NCBI GenBank assembly: GCA_016200485.1
Contig: JACQEP010000014.1
Coordinates: 124,001 to 188,000 of the forward strand
Source: Gammaproteobacteria bacterium
GTDB lineage: Bacteria; Pseudomonadota; Gammaproteobacteria; Tenderiales; Tenderiaceae
Direction of reading: 5' to 3'
DNA length: 64,000 nt
Below the pieces are notes generated by a model, which saw only the letters and a list, made by a program, of their open reading frames with translations, ran no database searches and was not told the origin of the DNA. The translations under genes and the position numbers were made by a program. Of the stretch, positions 42,842 through 52,506 are shown piece by piece. Within the stretch, counting starts at the first letter, position 1; each line of letters begins with the position of its first letter.

Positions 42842-45499
42842 CTAGACTAACGCCTTGCTGACCACTTCATAGAGATCGTTTGATAAGCCAGGAATAGCAA
42901 GCAGTTTCTGCAATTGCGTCTGCATCAACGCCTGGCGCTCAACGCCATAACGTCGCCAATGAATCAATGGCGTCACAATTCTCGCTGCCACTTGTGGATT
43001 GAGCGAATTCAAGGTCGCTACAACATCGGCCAACAACTTATAACCTTCGCCGTCTGCCTGATGGAATCTCACCAAGTTTCCTTGTGCAAATGCCCCGATC
43101 AGTGAACGTACCTTATTCGGGTTCTTTATATTAAATGCCGGATGTTGTTGCAATTCGATTACTTTATGCACGGTGCCCGGCAAACGGGACAGCGCTTGCA
43201 ACATCAACCATTTATCTACCACCAATGGTTGCTGCTGCCATTTCTGGTAAAAGGCATCAAACGCCTGTTGCTGCTCAGAACAGTCAATATGACTCAGACT
43301 GGATAGTGCGGCAATGACATCCGTCATATTGTCGGAGCGCTGAAATTGATCGTAACCGCGCGCTATGTCTGCCTTGTCTCCCACAGTCCCCAGCAAGGCC
43401 AGACTCAGATTACGCATCCGCCGCTTACCGATGGCGTCCGGATCAATTGAATAATGCTTCCCCTGATCGTATTTGCGATACAGTGTTTCCAGACGTTCCC
43501 CAAAACGGCGCGCCAGTGCCTGTATCAAATACCAACGGGCACCATGAATGGCTTCGGGATCAACGGGGTGGATAAAATCACATATATAGCTTTCTTTGGG
43601 CAGTGTTAACGCTTCTGCCAATAAATTCTTGTCTGCATTTTCATCATGCAACAAACGCTCATAGGCACCCAAAAATACCTGTGCAGATTCACCCAACGCC
43701 GAAAGATCGAAATTGGCGGTTTTCTGCCATTGCCCTACTAACTCTCTTATCACTCGCAATGCCAACTGCTGGCCGGCATCCCAGCGATTAAACTCATCGC
43801 TATCATTCGCCATCAAAAAGGCAAGATCGCTATCGGTATAGGAAAACTCCAACTTGATAGGCGATGAAAAGTGTCGATTCAGTGAGGGTACCGGACGTTT
43901 TTTTATACTGGAAAATACAAAAGTCTGTTCCGCATCACGCAATTCAAGCACACGGCTCTCAGCTGAAGCCGAGACTTCCCCCGAAAGCTGCAAAGGCAAC
44001 GCCTGGCCGGTTTCATCCAGCAATCCGGTCACGATTGGAATGTGAAAAGGTTGCTTGATGGGCTGACCTGGGGTTTCCGGGCAACTTTGCTGGAATTTTA
44101 ATCTGTAGCGCTGTGCTTTCTGGTCATACTCATCTACAACCTTGACCAGTGGGGTACCCGCCTGGCTATACCAGCGTTTAAATTGCGAAAGGTTAACTTG
44201 GTTGGCATCCTCCATGGCAGCAACAAAATCTTCCGTAGTCACCGCCTGGCCATCATGGCGCTCGAAATACAGGTCACTGCCGCGACGAAACCCTTCTTTC
44301 CCCACCAGCGTACGAATCATCCGCACCACTTCGGCGCCTTTTTCGTAAACGGTGAGCGTATAAAAATTATTGATCTCGACATAGGATTCCGGACGTACGG
44401 GATGAGCCATTGGCCCGGCGTCCTCAGTAAACTGCATACTCCGCAACTGGTTTACTTCTTCAATTCGCTTCACTGCATGCGAAAACATGTCGCCACTGAA
44501 TTCTTGGTCACGAAACACCGTGAATCCTTCCTTAAGACTTAACTGGAACCAGTCCCGGCAGGTAACTCGATTCCCCGACCAATTATGAAAATACTCGTGA
44601 CCAATCACACCTTCGATATTCAGATAATCTGCATCGGTTGCCGTATCGGGGTCAGCCAATACAAACTTTGAATTAAAGACATTCAACCCTTTATTCTCCA
44701 TCGCCCCCATATTGAAGTCATCAACGGCTACGATCATATAAATATCAAGATCGTATTCCCGACCAAATACTTCTTCATCCCATCTCATGGAACGTTTGAG
44801 CGAGCGCATCGCGTGGTCGCATTTGTTGATATTATGCGCCTCCACATAAATGCGTAGACAAACCTTCCGTCCGGAGCGAGTGACAAACTCATCGTCGATA
44901 TAGCTCAGGTTTCCGGCCACCAACGCAAACAAATAACAGGGTTTCTTAAATGGATCCTGCCAACGCGCCCAATGACGTCCCCCTTCCAGTTCGCCAGATG
45001 CCTCCAAATTGCCATTGGACAACAGCACCGGATAACGCTCCTTATCGGCGACCAGGGTCGTAGTGAACGACGACATCACATCAGGACGATCCAGGTAATA
45101 GGTGATGCGGCGAAAACCTTCCGCCTCACATTGCGTACAAAAATTGCCGCCGGAAAGATATAGCCCTTCAAGAGCCGTATTTTCTTTTGGATTTATGCGA
45201 GTAGTTATTTCCAGAAAAAAGGAAGTTGGCAATGATGTTATCGTCAGCGATTCATCGTCAACTTGATAGGCATCTTCAGCAAGCACATTCCCATCAAGGA
45301 TAACGCTTAACAGATCAAGATCCTGACCCGCTAATATCAATGCTGACTTATTATCGGCACGCCGCCGTATTTTCATTGATGACTTGACCACGGTTGCGGT
45401 CTCATCGAGATCAAAATGCAGATCTATGCTGTCGATAATAAAGTCTGGTAGCGTATAGTCCTTCAAATAAATCGTCTTGGGTGTTGAATCATTCATCAT
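42842..45499 (-). CDS. pepN: Aminopeptidase N
   Basis: PepN is a zinc exopeptidase that removes N-terminal residues from peptides in the cytosol. The 885-residue enzyme has the substrate-binding GAMENKGLNVFN and the zinc motif HEYFHNWSGNRVTC with the distal Glu in LKEGFTVFRDQEF. The C-terminal helical repeat domain is complete. Length fits the gammaproteobacterial type (870-890). mltB starts upstream with only two bases between its stop and the pepN ATG. Confidence 0.97.
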   Translation of the reverse strand: MMNDSTPKTIYLKDYTLPDFIIDSIDLHFDLDETATVVKSSMKIRRRADNKSALILAGQDLDLLSVILDGNVLAEDAYQVDDESLTITSLPTSFFLEITTRINPKENTALEGLYLSGGNFCTQCEAEGFRRITYYLDRPDVMSSFTTTLVADKERYPVLLSNGNLEASGELEGGRHWARWQDPFKKPCYLFALVAGNLSYIDDEFVTRSGRKVCLRIYVEAHNINKCDHAMRSLKRSMRWDEEVFGREYDLDIYMIVAVDDFNMGAMENKGLNVFNSKFVLADPDTATDADYLNIEGVIGHEYFHNWSGNRVTCRDWFQLSLKEGFTVFRDQEFSGDMFSHAVKRIEEVNQLRSMQFTEDAGPMAHPVRPESYVEINNFYTLTVYEKGAEVVRMIRTLVGKEGFRRGSDLYFERHDGQAVTTEDFVAAMEDANQVNLSQFKRWYSQAGTPLVKVVDEYDQKAQRYRLKFQQSCPETPGQPIKQPFHIPIVTGLLDETGQALPLQLSGEVSASAESRVLELRDAEQTFVFSSIKKRPVPSLNRHFSSPIKLEFSYTDSDLAFLMANDSDEFNRWDAGQQLALRVIRELVGQWQKTANFDLSALGESAQVFLGAYERLLHDENADKNLLAEALTLPKESYICDFIHPVDPEAIHGARWYLIQALARRFGERLETLYRKYDQGKHYSIDPDAIGKRRMRNLSLALLGTVGDKADIARGYDQFQRSDNMTDVIAALSSLSHIDCSEQQQAFDAFYQKWQQQPLVVDKWLMLQALSRLPGTVHKVIELQQHPAFNIKNPNKVRSLIGAFAQGNLVRFHQADGEGYKLLADVVATLNSLNPQVAARIVTPLIHWRRYGVERQALMQTQLQKLLAIPGLSNDLYEVVSKALV

Positions 45500-45501
45500 C
45501 G

Positions 45502-46479
45502 TTACTTCTCTGCATTAATAATGCTGTCAGCCAGTGTGCCCACAGAAACCGCAAACTTTTCAGAGCGGTTCCAATTCAATATTGCCCGGAAATTGCTATA
45601 GATCAGAAAGGTTCTGCCGCCGGGGCCATCAGGCTGGATCAAATGGGCGGCAAGCTCTCTTTGTGACAGGTTCTTACCATTTAACCGTCGCACACCCAAC
45701 GCCTGCCATTCAGGCAATAATTTACTTTGCTCATACCCAAACATTGCCGGATCGATTCCCTCGGGGACAATCACCTCACGTCCCCAAGTCATATGATCCT
45801 GCCAACCAACCTGAGAAAGATAATTTGCCGCAGAGGCAAGCACATCGGCGGTCGAGTTCCAAATATCGATACGTTGATCACCATCAAAATCAACGGCGTA
45901 TTTAAGGAAGGTGCTGGGCATGAATTGTGACTGTCCCATTGCCCCCGCCCAGGAGCCAATCATCTTTTCCGGTTCAATATGTCCCTGATCAACAATCGTC
46001 AGCGCATCTAGTAATTGGCTACGAAAGAATTCACTGCGTCGCCCATCATAAGCCAAGGTGGCTAGTGCCGCGATAATTGGAAAACCACCCGTTGAGCGCC
46101 CATACTCGGTCTCCATCCCCCAGAACGCCAACAGATACTGGGGCTGTACTCCGTAACGCTTCCTGATGTCATTAAAAAGTTGCCGATATTCGCGGTATCG
46201 CTGCCTACCCCTATTAATGCGCCGTTTCGTTACTGCATGTTGTACATATTGATCCAAGGTCAACTTGAATTCGGGTTGGCTGCGATCCAGCTCAATCACA
46301 CGATCAATATGACGAACATCAGCAAAGGCACGTTCCAGCGTCGCAGGCTTGATGCCGCGAGACAGCGCCTCTTGTTTAAACTGATCCAGCCAGACTTCGA
46401 ACGGCACGGCATTTTGTGCCGCCGCCACAGACATCATGCCCAACCACAGGGACATCCCCAGAACCCAATACCGCATCAT
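45502..46479 (-). CDS. mltB: Lytic murein transglycosylase B
   Basis: MltB cleaves murein glycan strands with formation of 1,6-anhydro ends. The 325-residue protein has a signal peptide (MMRYWVLGMSLWLGMMSVAAA) and no lipobox Cys at the cleavage site, so it is probably soluble periplasmic. Catalytic Glu is in AFWGMETEYGRSTGG. Also present are SWAGAMGQSQFMPSTF and YAVDFDGDGR-like YAVDFDGDQRIDIW. ATG 46479 is chosen over GTG 46497. The gene is divergent from the thioredoxin-like gene. Confidence 0.94.
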   Translation of the reverse strand: MMRYWVLGMSLWLGMMSVAAAQNAVPFEVWLDQFKQEALSRGIKPATLERAFADVRHIDRVIELDRSQPEFKLTLDQYVQHAVTKRRINRGRQRYREYRQLFNDIRKRYGVQPQYLLAFWGMETEYGRSTGGFPIIAALATLAYDGRRSEFFRSQLLDALTIVDQGHIEPEKMIGSWAGAMGQSQFMPSTFLKYAVDFDGDQRIDIWNSTADVLASAANYLSQVGWQDHMTWGREVIVPEGIDPAMFGYEQSKLLPEWQALGVRRLNGKNLSQRELAAHLIQPDGPGGRTFLIYSNFRAILNWNRSEKFAVSVGTLADSIINAEK

Positions 46480-46608
46480 TTGCCCGTTATCCCCCACCCA
46501 ACCATTCTACAGATACCGAATTCGAATTCGCACACCATATGTCCTATTTTTCCTTATCTGCGGTCAAGGTTACAATCAGTTTTTACATTTAACCTCTGGA
46601 GTTGCGTC

Positions 46609-47187
46609 ATGGCCTTAACCCCTTCAACAATGCTGGATCTTGATACCCAAGCCCCAGATTTTTGTCTCCCCGATCCAACAGGCAAATTGTTTCGCCGTGA
46701 TGATTTCAAGACCGCCAAGGGACTGCTCGTTATATTCATGTGCAATCACTGTCCCTACGTCAAACACATCAGAGCAGCGTTAGCCAGCTTTGCCAAGGGA
46801 TATCAGGCCAAAGGGTTAGCGATTGTGGGAATCAATAGTAACGATGCCAGTAAATATCCCGATGACAGCCCTGAAAAGATGGCAGAGGAACTCCGCGCCG
46901 CAGGATATACTTTCACTTATTTGTATGATGAGACACAACGTGTGGCGCAAGAATATCACGCCGCATGTACTCCGGATTTCTTTTTGTTCAATCAACAACA
47001 AAAATTGGTATACCGTGGTCAATTTGACGATAGTCGACCGAAGAATGACATTCCTGTGACCGGTCGTGACCTGCGCACGGCTGTAGACGCATTACTCGGC
47101 GGCAAGCCAATCTCCGCCGATCAAAAACCGAGTATTGGCTGCAATATTAAATGGAAACCCGGCAATGAGCCGGATTATTTCGGCTAG
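46609..47187 (+). CDS. Thioredoxin-like (AhpC/TSA-type) protein
   Basis: The 192-residue protein has a thioredoxin fold with CNHCPYVKHI as the CxxC-like active site, preceded by LLVIFM. TPDFFLFN supplies the conserved cis-Pro region after CT. It matches the thioredoxin family protein group common in Proteobacteria and cyanobacteria, whose substrates are unknown. There is no signal peptide, so it is cytosolic. It converges on mtnC, with six bases between stops. Confidence 0.9.
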   Translation: MALTPSTMLDLDTQAPDFCLPDPTGKLFRRDDFKTAKGLLVIFMCNHCPYVKHIRAALASFAKGYQAKGLAIVGINSNDASKYPDDSPEKMAEELRAAGYTFTYLYDETQRVAQEYHAACTPDFFLFNQQQKLVYRGQFDDSRPKNDIPVTGRDLRTAVDALLGGKPISADQKPSIGCNIKWKPGNEPDYFG

Positions 47188-47193
47188 TTACCT

Positions 47194-47883
47194 TTAATTG
47201 CCAACCGCTACCAGATCGATCTGATCAAAGCTCGCCACTTGGCGATGACTTGAAACCAAAGCAACCGGTTCGCGGACAAGCTGTATTGTCCGCATGCCGG
47301 TCGCGGCCGCGGCATCAAGTTCTTCCTTGATATCTGACAGAAACAAGATTTCATTCGCTGAGCAGCCAATATCTTCCATGATATGGCGATAAGCCGATTC
47401 TTCCCGCTTGGAACCAATATTAGTATCAAAGTAACCACTGAACAGTGGCCTCAGATCGCCAAATTCGCTGTAACCAAACAATAGCTTTTGTGCATCCACC
47501 GAACCGGAAGAAAAGACAAACAATTGCAGACCGTTTGCATGCCATTGCTTAAGATATTCTACCGCATCTGGATAAACGTGGCCCTTGAAGGCGCCGCCTT
47601 CAAAACCCGCTTTCCATATCATGCCTTGTAACGATTTCAGCGGCGTGATTTTTTTATCTTCGTCAATCCAACGAATCAATTGCTCGATCAATTGCGCTTG
47701 GGTCCATGATGCATCGCCGACCAGTTCCCGCACCTCTTCAAGAATTTTCAGAACCTTTGAATTTTTGTGTTCCGCTTTTACATATTCAGCAAGGTGCTGA
47801 CGCGCATAGGGAAACAACACGTCCTTCACAAAAGACAAGGATGAAGTCGTGCCTTCAATATCGGTGACGATGGCTTTAATCAC
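47194..47883 (-). CDS. mtnC: Enolase-phosphatase E1 of methionine salvage
   Basis: MtnC enolises and dephosphorylates 2,3-diketo-5-methylthiopentyl-1-phosphate. The 229-residue HAD phosphatase has the nucleophile motif TDIEGTTSS, the second motif FVFSSGSV, the Lys-containing GSKREESAY and LFLSDIKEELDAA. GTG 47883 is taken as start because it gives the family N-terminus MIKAIVTDIEG. It follows mtnD by seven bases. mtnA, mtnB and mtnP are not in the window. Confidence 0.95.
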   Translation of the reverse strand: MIKAIVTDIEGTTSSLSFVKDVLFPYARQHLAEYVKAEHKNSKVLKILEEVRELVGDASWTQAQLIEQLIRWIDEDKKITPLKSLQGMIWKAGFEGGAFKGHVYPDAVEYLKQWHANGLQLFVFSSGSVDAQKLLFGYSEFGDLRPLFSGYFDTNIGSKREESAYRHIMEDIGCSANEILFLSDIKEELDAAAATGMRTIQLVREPVALVSSHRQVASFDQIDLVAVGN

Positions 47884-47890
47884 ATGCCGC

Positions 47891-48436
47891 TCAGAATTGT
47901 TCAAAAGTGGGAAACAATTTAGCAATCGGGTCGCCAGTATATTGTGCCACCCAGCCCTCGGGCGTGGTAAACAACCGAATACACTTAAACTTGGGCGCGC
48001 TTCCCATATCAAACCAATGTTTGGCATTGGCAGGGACGCTGATTAAATCACCTTGCTCACAACGTATGCCGTACACTTTGTCAGCGGCGTGGATGTAGAA
48101 CAGGCCTTTACCCTCAACAAAGAAACGCACTTCAAAATCGGTATGGATGTGCTCATCGAGAAACTTCTTACGCAAGGCTTCACGGTCAGGATGGTCGGGC
48201 TTGAGGCTGATCACATCCACCGATTGAAAGTCATATTCTTCCATCAGTTGATCCACCGATTCGCGGTACGCCTCGATGACCTCATCCTGACTGGCGTCTA
48301 CATGCAAGGGCTGGGCGGCCTGCCAGCGCTCAAAACGCACACCAGCGCCATGCAATCGCGTTGCAATCGCATCGTAATGGCTGATGGTCTCAAATTGACC
48401 CGGATTTTGGGCATCAAATACCTTCAATAGACTCAT
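47891..48436 (-). CDS. mtnD: Acireductone dioxygenase
   Basis: MtnD oxidises acireductone to the 2-keto precursor of methionine with iron; the nickel form makes methylthiopropionate, CO and formate instead. The 181-residue cupin has HIHTDFEVRFFVEG (two His and Glu metal ligands) and the second His in PANAKHWFDMG. ATG 48436 is chosen from the family start MSLLKVFD. The nickel uptake locus a few kilobases away makes the metal choice interesting, but there is no direct link. Confidence 0.95.
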   Translation of the reverse strand: MSLLKVFDAQNPGQFETISHYDAIATRLHGAGVRFERWQAAQPLHVDASQDEVIEAYRESVDQLMEEYDFQSVDVISLKPDHPDREALRKKFLDEHIHTDFEVRFFVEGKGLFYIHAADKVYGIRCEQGDLISVPANAKHWFDMGSAPKFKCIRLFTTPEGWVAQYTGDPIAKLFPTFEQF

Positions 48437-48605
48437 GGCCTCACCCTTGATAGCTATAAGAGCCGACATTCTAGGCCATCGCCAGCCACCAACCAAGCCT
48501 TATCTGGGTACTTTATAAACAGCCCCAGGAAGCCGATAACTATAATAAGGGAGTCACAAACTGTAATTTCCAAGGCAGGGAAATACGCAATTCGGAGGGC
48601 AACCG

Positions 48606-48971
48606 ATGAAAAAGCGTAATTATATGATATTGATAGCTTTATTTTCCTGGACAGGATTAGCCTGCAGCTACGAAATCCTGCCCGCCGATGAAGCGGAACA
48701 GGATTGCTATGGTAGGGCCATGGTTGGTCTGGATTCGGTGATAAATTCCCGTCTCGGCGTACCTGCCGAACACGCCCTGGAATTAGCGAGGGTTCAGACT
48801 AAAAGCGCCTCGACTCCTCGCTATTCCCAAGACATGCTCCGCACGATCCTCGACGCCTATTTATGGGAACAATCGCCCCATAGTTATGCCGTCAAGATAT
48901 TCTACCGTTGCGCCTATGAGCGCAATTCATCGCTGCACAGCGCCAAGAATAACTGGCTAAACGGCGATTAA
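48606..48971 (+). CDS. Small secreted protein of unknown function
   Basis: The 121-residue protein has a signal peptide (KKRNYMILIALFSWTGLA) followed by CSYE. The Cys is at a lipobox-like place, but GLAC departs from the usual L-[AS]-[GA]-C. Mature sequence has two further cysteines (DCYGRAM and YRCAYER), which may pair in the periplasm. GGAGGG lies at a good distance before the ATG. I recognise no family. It converges on the FKBP gene with five bases between stops. Confidence 0.65.
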   Translation: MKKRNYMILIALFSWTGLACSYEILPADEAEQDCYGRAMVGLDSVINSRLGVPAEHALELARVQTKSASTPRYSQDMLRTILDAYLWEQSPHSYAVKIFYRCAYERNSSLHSAKNNWLNGD

Positions 48972-48976
48972 GACAA

Positions 48977-49657
48977 TTACTTCGTCTTGATATCCAGCAA
49001 CTCGACCTCAAACACCAAGGTCGAATTTGGCCCGATTGTGCCACCCGTTCCTTTTGGTCCATAGGCCAGATTTGAGGGAATAAAGATTTGCCATTTTGAA
49101 CCCTTGGGCATCATCGGAATCGCTTCCTGCCAACCAGGGATGACCTGATTCACCGGGAACGAGGCGGGTTCGCCGCGTTTATAGGAACTATCAAATTCCG
49201 TACCATTGATTAAAGTGCCGCGATAATTGACCGTTACCGTATCCGTGGCTTTTGGTTTTGGTCCTTTACCTTCCTGGATGACCTTGTATTGCAAACCGCT
49301 GGCCGTCGTCTTCACGCCCGGTTTTTTACCATTTTCCGCCAGAAAGGCTTCGCCTTCGCGCTTATTCTTGTCACCCGTCTGCTGCGCTACCTGAGCCTGC
49401 TTCTGCTGAAACTCATTCAGCACTGCACGCATTTCCTCTTCTTTGAGCTTGGGCGTACCGCCTTTCATAACATCCTGCATCGCTTGCGAAAACGCATCCA
49501 CATCCAACGGTACTCCTTCCTGTTTCAGCTGATGGCTAAACTGGGCGCCGATGGTATAGCTCAAACGTTGTTCATAAGTCTTAAGCTCGGCGGCTACGGC
49601 CTGTCCACCCATGACAACCGCCACAATCCCGGCCACCGCTAATTTCTGATATTTCAT
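48977..49657 (-). CDS. FKBP-type peptidyl-prolyl isomerase, FkpA/Mip-like
   Basis: The 226-residue protein has a signal peptide ending in VAA, an N-terminal dimerisation helix domain (LSYTIGAQFSHQLKQEG to QQKQAQ) and a C-terminal FKBP domain. Active-site residues are in VTVNYRGTLINGTEFDSSY, GWQEAIPMMPKGSKW and LVFEVELLDI. It is a periplasmic isomerase and chaperone of the FkpA/Mip group, soluble because no lipobox is present. Confidence 0.95.
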   Translation of the reverse strand: MKYQKLAVAGIVAVVMGGQAVAAELKTYEQRLSYTIGAQFSHQLKQEGVPLDVDAFSQAMQDVMKGGTPKLKEEEMRAVLNEFQQKQAQVAQQTGDKNKREGEAFLAENGKKPGVKTTASGLQYKVIQEGKGPKPKATDTVTVNYRGTLINGTEFDSSYKRGEPASFPVNQVIPGWQEAIPMMPKGSKWQIFIPSNLAYGPKGTGGTIGPNSTLVFEVELLDIKTK

Positions 49658-49756
49658 ACCCGTCCCTCGGTTGGAGTTAAACCCTTATGGTGACATAATT
49701 CATAAGAACTTTGGAACCTGCCGCTATATAAGGATTAGGAAAATCTAAATATTGCC

Positions 49757-50584
49757 ATGATGCGATCGCAACGAACCCTTAATCTACGCCTGGCCTTGCT
49801 GGCAATGGCTTGGCTTTGCGGCCCCCTCCACGCCGAAGATGAAATCAGCGGCGCCGAGACCAATGCCAGTCACGACACTGGCGCTCAACAGAACCCTTCT
49901 TACCGGGCAAAACTCATGTCGCAACTGGTGCCTGATCGCATCTCTGCCGGAGAAAATGTTGTTGCTATTGTGCAGTACCAAAATAAAAGTGGCACACCGT
50001 GGACGTCTAATGGTGATTATTACCTGGCTCCGATCAGTGGCGAACCTTGGCTAACACGAATCGACCTGCCCCAAGGCAAAACCATTACCGCCGGTGAAAC
50101 TGTCACCTTTCGTATTACTATGACCGCGCCCTTGCATCCGGGCGAATACCCACTGCAATGGCAAATGCATCAAGGCAAAACCAGTTTCGGCGAACCCACG
50201 TCTTCCGTCCGACTTAAAGTAGTCCAACCTCTACAACCTTGGGACGACGCCGAGTTTGTCTATCAGGATGTCCCCCAAAAGATGAACGCCAATCGCGATT
50301 ACAATGTCGTATTACAATTTAAAAATACAGGAAAAACCAGTTGGACCAAGAGTCAGTATGCATTGGCAACCACTGAGGCCAGTGACGACCTTACCTGGAC
50401 CATCAGCCGTATCGAACTTCCTGGCAACACCCTACTCAGGCCGGGTGGGTTTCAGACATTTCGCTTCACAGTGAGAGCCCCCGCCACTCCCGGCCAATAC
50501 CCGTTTCAGTGGCAATTACTCCATCTACCCACCAATCGCTTCGGTGCAGGCAGCGATAAGCTGAATATCGACGTTATCCCTTAG
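49757..50584 (+). CDS. Secreted protein with two NBR1-like FW/Ig-type domains
   Basis: The 275-residue protein has a signal peptide (LRLALLAMAWLCGPLHA) and two tandem beta-sandwich domains, at about residues 50-155 and 160-275. Each shows a pattern of QYQNKSGTPW or QFKNTGKTSWT, then a RIDLP/RIELP strand and HPGEYPLQWQM / TPGQYPFQWQL. The aromatic pattern resembles FW (four-tryptophan) domains of the NBR1 type found in some bacterial surface proteins. Function is unknown. Its stop overlaps the convergent nikO stop by 11 bases. Confidence 0.75.
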   Translation: MMRSQRTLNLRLALLAMAWLCGPLHAEDEISGAETNASHDTGAQQNPSYRAKLMSQLVPDRISAGENVVAIVQYQNKSGTPWTSNGDYYLAPISGEPWLTRIDLPQGKTITAGETVTFRITMTAPLHPGEYPLQWQMHQGKTSFGEPTSSVRLKVVQPLQPWDDAEFVYQDVPQKMNANRDYNVVLQFKNTGKTSWTKSQYALATTEASDDLTWTISRIELPGNTLLRPGGFQTFRFTVRAPATPGQYPFQWQLLHLPTNRFGAGSDKLNIDVIP

Positions 50585-51698
50585 GGTTATTTTGATTCTC
50601 TGACACATGTGGATGACCACGGTCATCCACATGGACATGAAAATGTTCGCCGTCATGACTATGGTCATCGCCGTGATCATGTGAATGATCGTGAGGGTGT
50701 GGATGAGGATGCACATGTGGCCGTGACAATAAGGAGCCAGCGGTAGCCGGTCCCTTAACCGCATCTATACGCAACAATTCATGAATATGCGTATCTTTGA
50801 CATCATCATGCAAATGAGTATGTCCATGAGGATGAAAATGGATATGGACATGATCATGATCACCCGGCCCATGGGCATGACGATGCGCATGCAGGAAACT
50901 GGCGATAATCCGTTTATGCTCCGCATCCATCTGCCCACTACTGAGCTTTTCATGCAACAACTCATGCGTCATCAGCGCCAGCGGCAACTCAAGATGATTC
51001 GTCTCCAGCAACTCGCGGTCATAGAGGATGTTTGATGCTGGGCCATCGGCGACAAACTGGCCTCCAGAAAGCACAAGACAACGATCGCACACGTCCAACG
51101 CAATATCCAGATCGTGCGTGCAAAGCAACATCGTCTTATTCGACTTCTTCAACCAGTCAATCAGCCTGCGACGATTAAGCGGGTCCATATTCGTTGATGG
51201 TTCATCGAAAACCAAAATATCCGGCTGATATGAAAGCACGGTTGCCAGCGCCAGACGCTTGCGCTCACCAAACGACAAATGGAACGATGAGCGCTGTTCA
51301 AACCCTTTCAGCCCGACTGTCTCCAGCGCTTCATCGACGCGATGCTGAATTTCATCGCGCGGCAGACCAAGATTCAGAGGACCGAAGGCAACATCATCAA
51401 ATACCGTCGGACAAAACAATTGATCATCCGGATCTTGAAAGACTATGCCAACCTTGCGGCGGATTTCCTTCAGATTGTCCTTGCGCACTTCAAGACCACT
51501 GACCATTACCTTGCCAGAAGTTGCCAACGAGACACCATTCAATAAACTCATGAAGGTTGATTTGCCGGCGCCATTCGGCCCGATCAACGCAACTTTTTCG
51601 CCTTTGCGAATTGTACAATTGGCGCCTTTGAGCACTTCACGTCCGTCAGGATAAGTGAAGTGAACGTTTTCTACTTGAATCGCATTATCGGCCGCCAT
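50574..51698 (-). CDS. nikO: ECF nickel/cobalt transporter ATPase with His-rich tail
   Basis: NikO drives import by the energy-coupling-factor transporter NikMQO. The 374-residue protein has an ABC ATPase domain: GPNGAGKSTF (Walker A), LSFGERKRLALA (signature) and ILVFDEPSTNMD (Walker B). The last 110 residues hold more than 30 His in HxH runs (HVHPHPHPHDHSHDHGDDHS), a likely metal store. ATG 51698 is chosen because GGAGG is nine bases upstream, whereas it abuts ATG 51707. nikQ ends 15 bases before it. The tail and NikR in the locus favour nickel over cobalt. Confidence 0.93.
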   Translation of the reverse strand: MAADNAIQVENVHFTYPDGREVLKGANCTIRKGEKVALIGPNGAGKSTFMSLLNGVSLATSGKVMVSGLEVRKDNLKEIRRKVGIVFQDPDDQLFCPTVFDDVAFGPLNLGLPRDEIQHRVDEALETVGLKGFEQRSSFHLSFGERKRLALATVLSYQPDILVFDEPSTNMDPLNRRRLIDWLKKSNKTMLLCTHDLDIALDVCDRCLVLSGGQFVADGPASNILYDRELLETNHLELPLALMTHELLHEKLSSGQMDAEHKRIIASFLHAHRHAHGPGDHDHVHIHFHPHGHTHLHDDVKDTHIHELLRIDAVKGPATAGSLLSRPHVHPHPHPHDHSHDHGDDHSHDGEHFHVHVDDRGHPHVSENQNNPKG

Positions 51699-51713
51699 GA
51701 TCTGCATCCTCCG

Positions 51714-52502
51714 TTAGTACCAGCTGTGAACAGCCGCTTGAAAGCGTCCACTAAATTCGCTACACAACACCAATACTGCCAGTGACACCATCACAATCGA
51801 CTTGATGTAATCCTTGCCTGCGGCGTGAAATTCCAATAACGAATGCAATTCGCCTTGATAGCCCTTCGATAGCATCGCCTTGAATACACGCTCAGTCCGT
51901 TCGAAACTACGAATCAGCAAAGTCCCGACAAATCCGCCCATCACGCGAATGGTATAGGCGTTCGGTCTTTTAATGAAACCACGCGCCTTCATTGCCGTAT
52001 CCATCCGCTCCATTTCGGCCAGAAAGACGAAAATATAGCGGTAAGTGAACAGCAGCAGCTGTACGAGTACATGTGGACATTTGAGCCGTTGCAGCGCAAA
52101 CATGGCTACGTCAAAACGGCTGGTACCGAATATCGCCAGCGCGCACATGACGATGGTCACGCCTTTAATGACAATTAACAACGCCAGCCGGATACCTTCC
52201 CAGGCAAAATCCATCCCGAGAAACTGACCATGATCGTGCCCCGGATAGGACAAGGGCAGAATGATAAAAAAAGGCAACAGAAACATGACGACCCATTGCA
52301 ACAACTTGGCGACGAAGGCCACAGGAATTCGCGATAAGAAAATCATGACACTCGCCAAAGTCAACGCCATCACGGCAACAGGCAGCGTCTGAATGAAAGC
52401 GATCGCGGCGATAAACACGCCAACCGACACTATTTTAAATCGGGGATCCCACCGTTGCAGCGAGGAGCTGACATGGGCATGACGATCAATATCCAGAATC
52501 AC
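51714..52502 (-). CDS. nikQ: ECF transporter transmembrane T-component
   Basis: The 262-residue inner membrane protein has about five hydrophobic helices and the cytoplasmic coupling motif with RSFERTERVFKAMLSKGYQG (the second Ala-Arg-Gly-like box) and MKARGFIKR. It links NikM to NikO. Its start lies four bases after the nikM stop. Family: CbiQ/NikQ. Confidence 0.93.
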   Translation of the reverse strand: MILDIDRHAHVSSSLQRWDPRFKIVSVGVFIAAIAFIQTLPVAVMALTLASVMIFLSRIPVAFVAKLLQWVVMFLLPFFIILPLSYPGHDHGQFLGMDFAWEGIRLALLIVIKGVTIVMCALAIFGTSRFDVAMFALQRLKCPHVLVQLLLFTYRYIFVFLAEMERMDTAMKARGFIKRPNAYTIRVMGGFVGTLLIRSFERTERVFKAMLSKGYQGELHSLLEFHAAGKDYIKSIVMVSLAVLVLCSEFSGRFQAAVHSWY

Positions 52503-52506
52503 AGCA

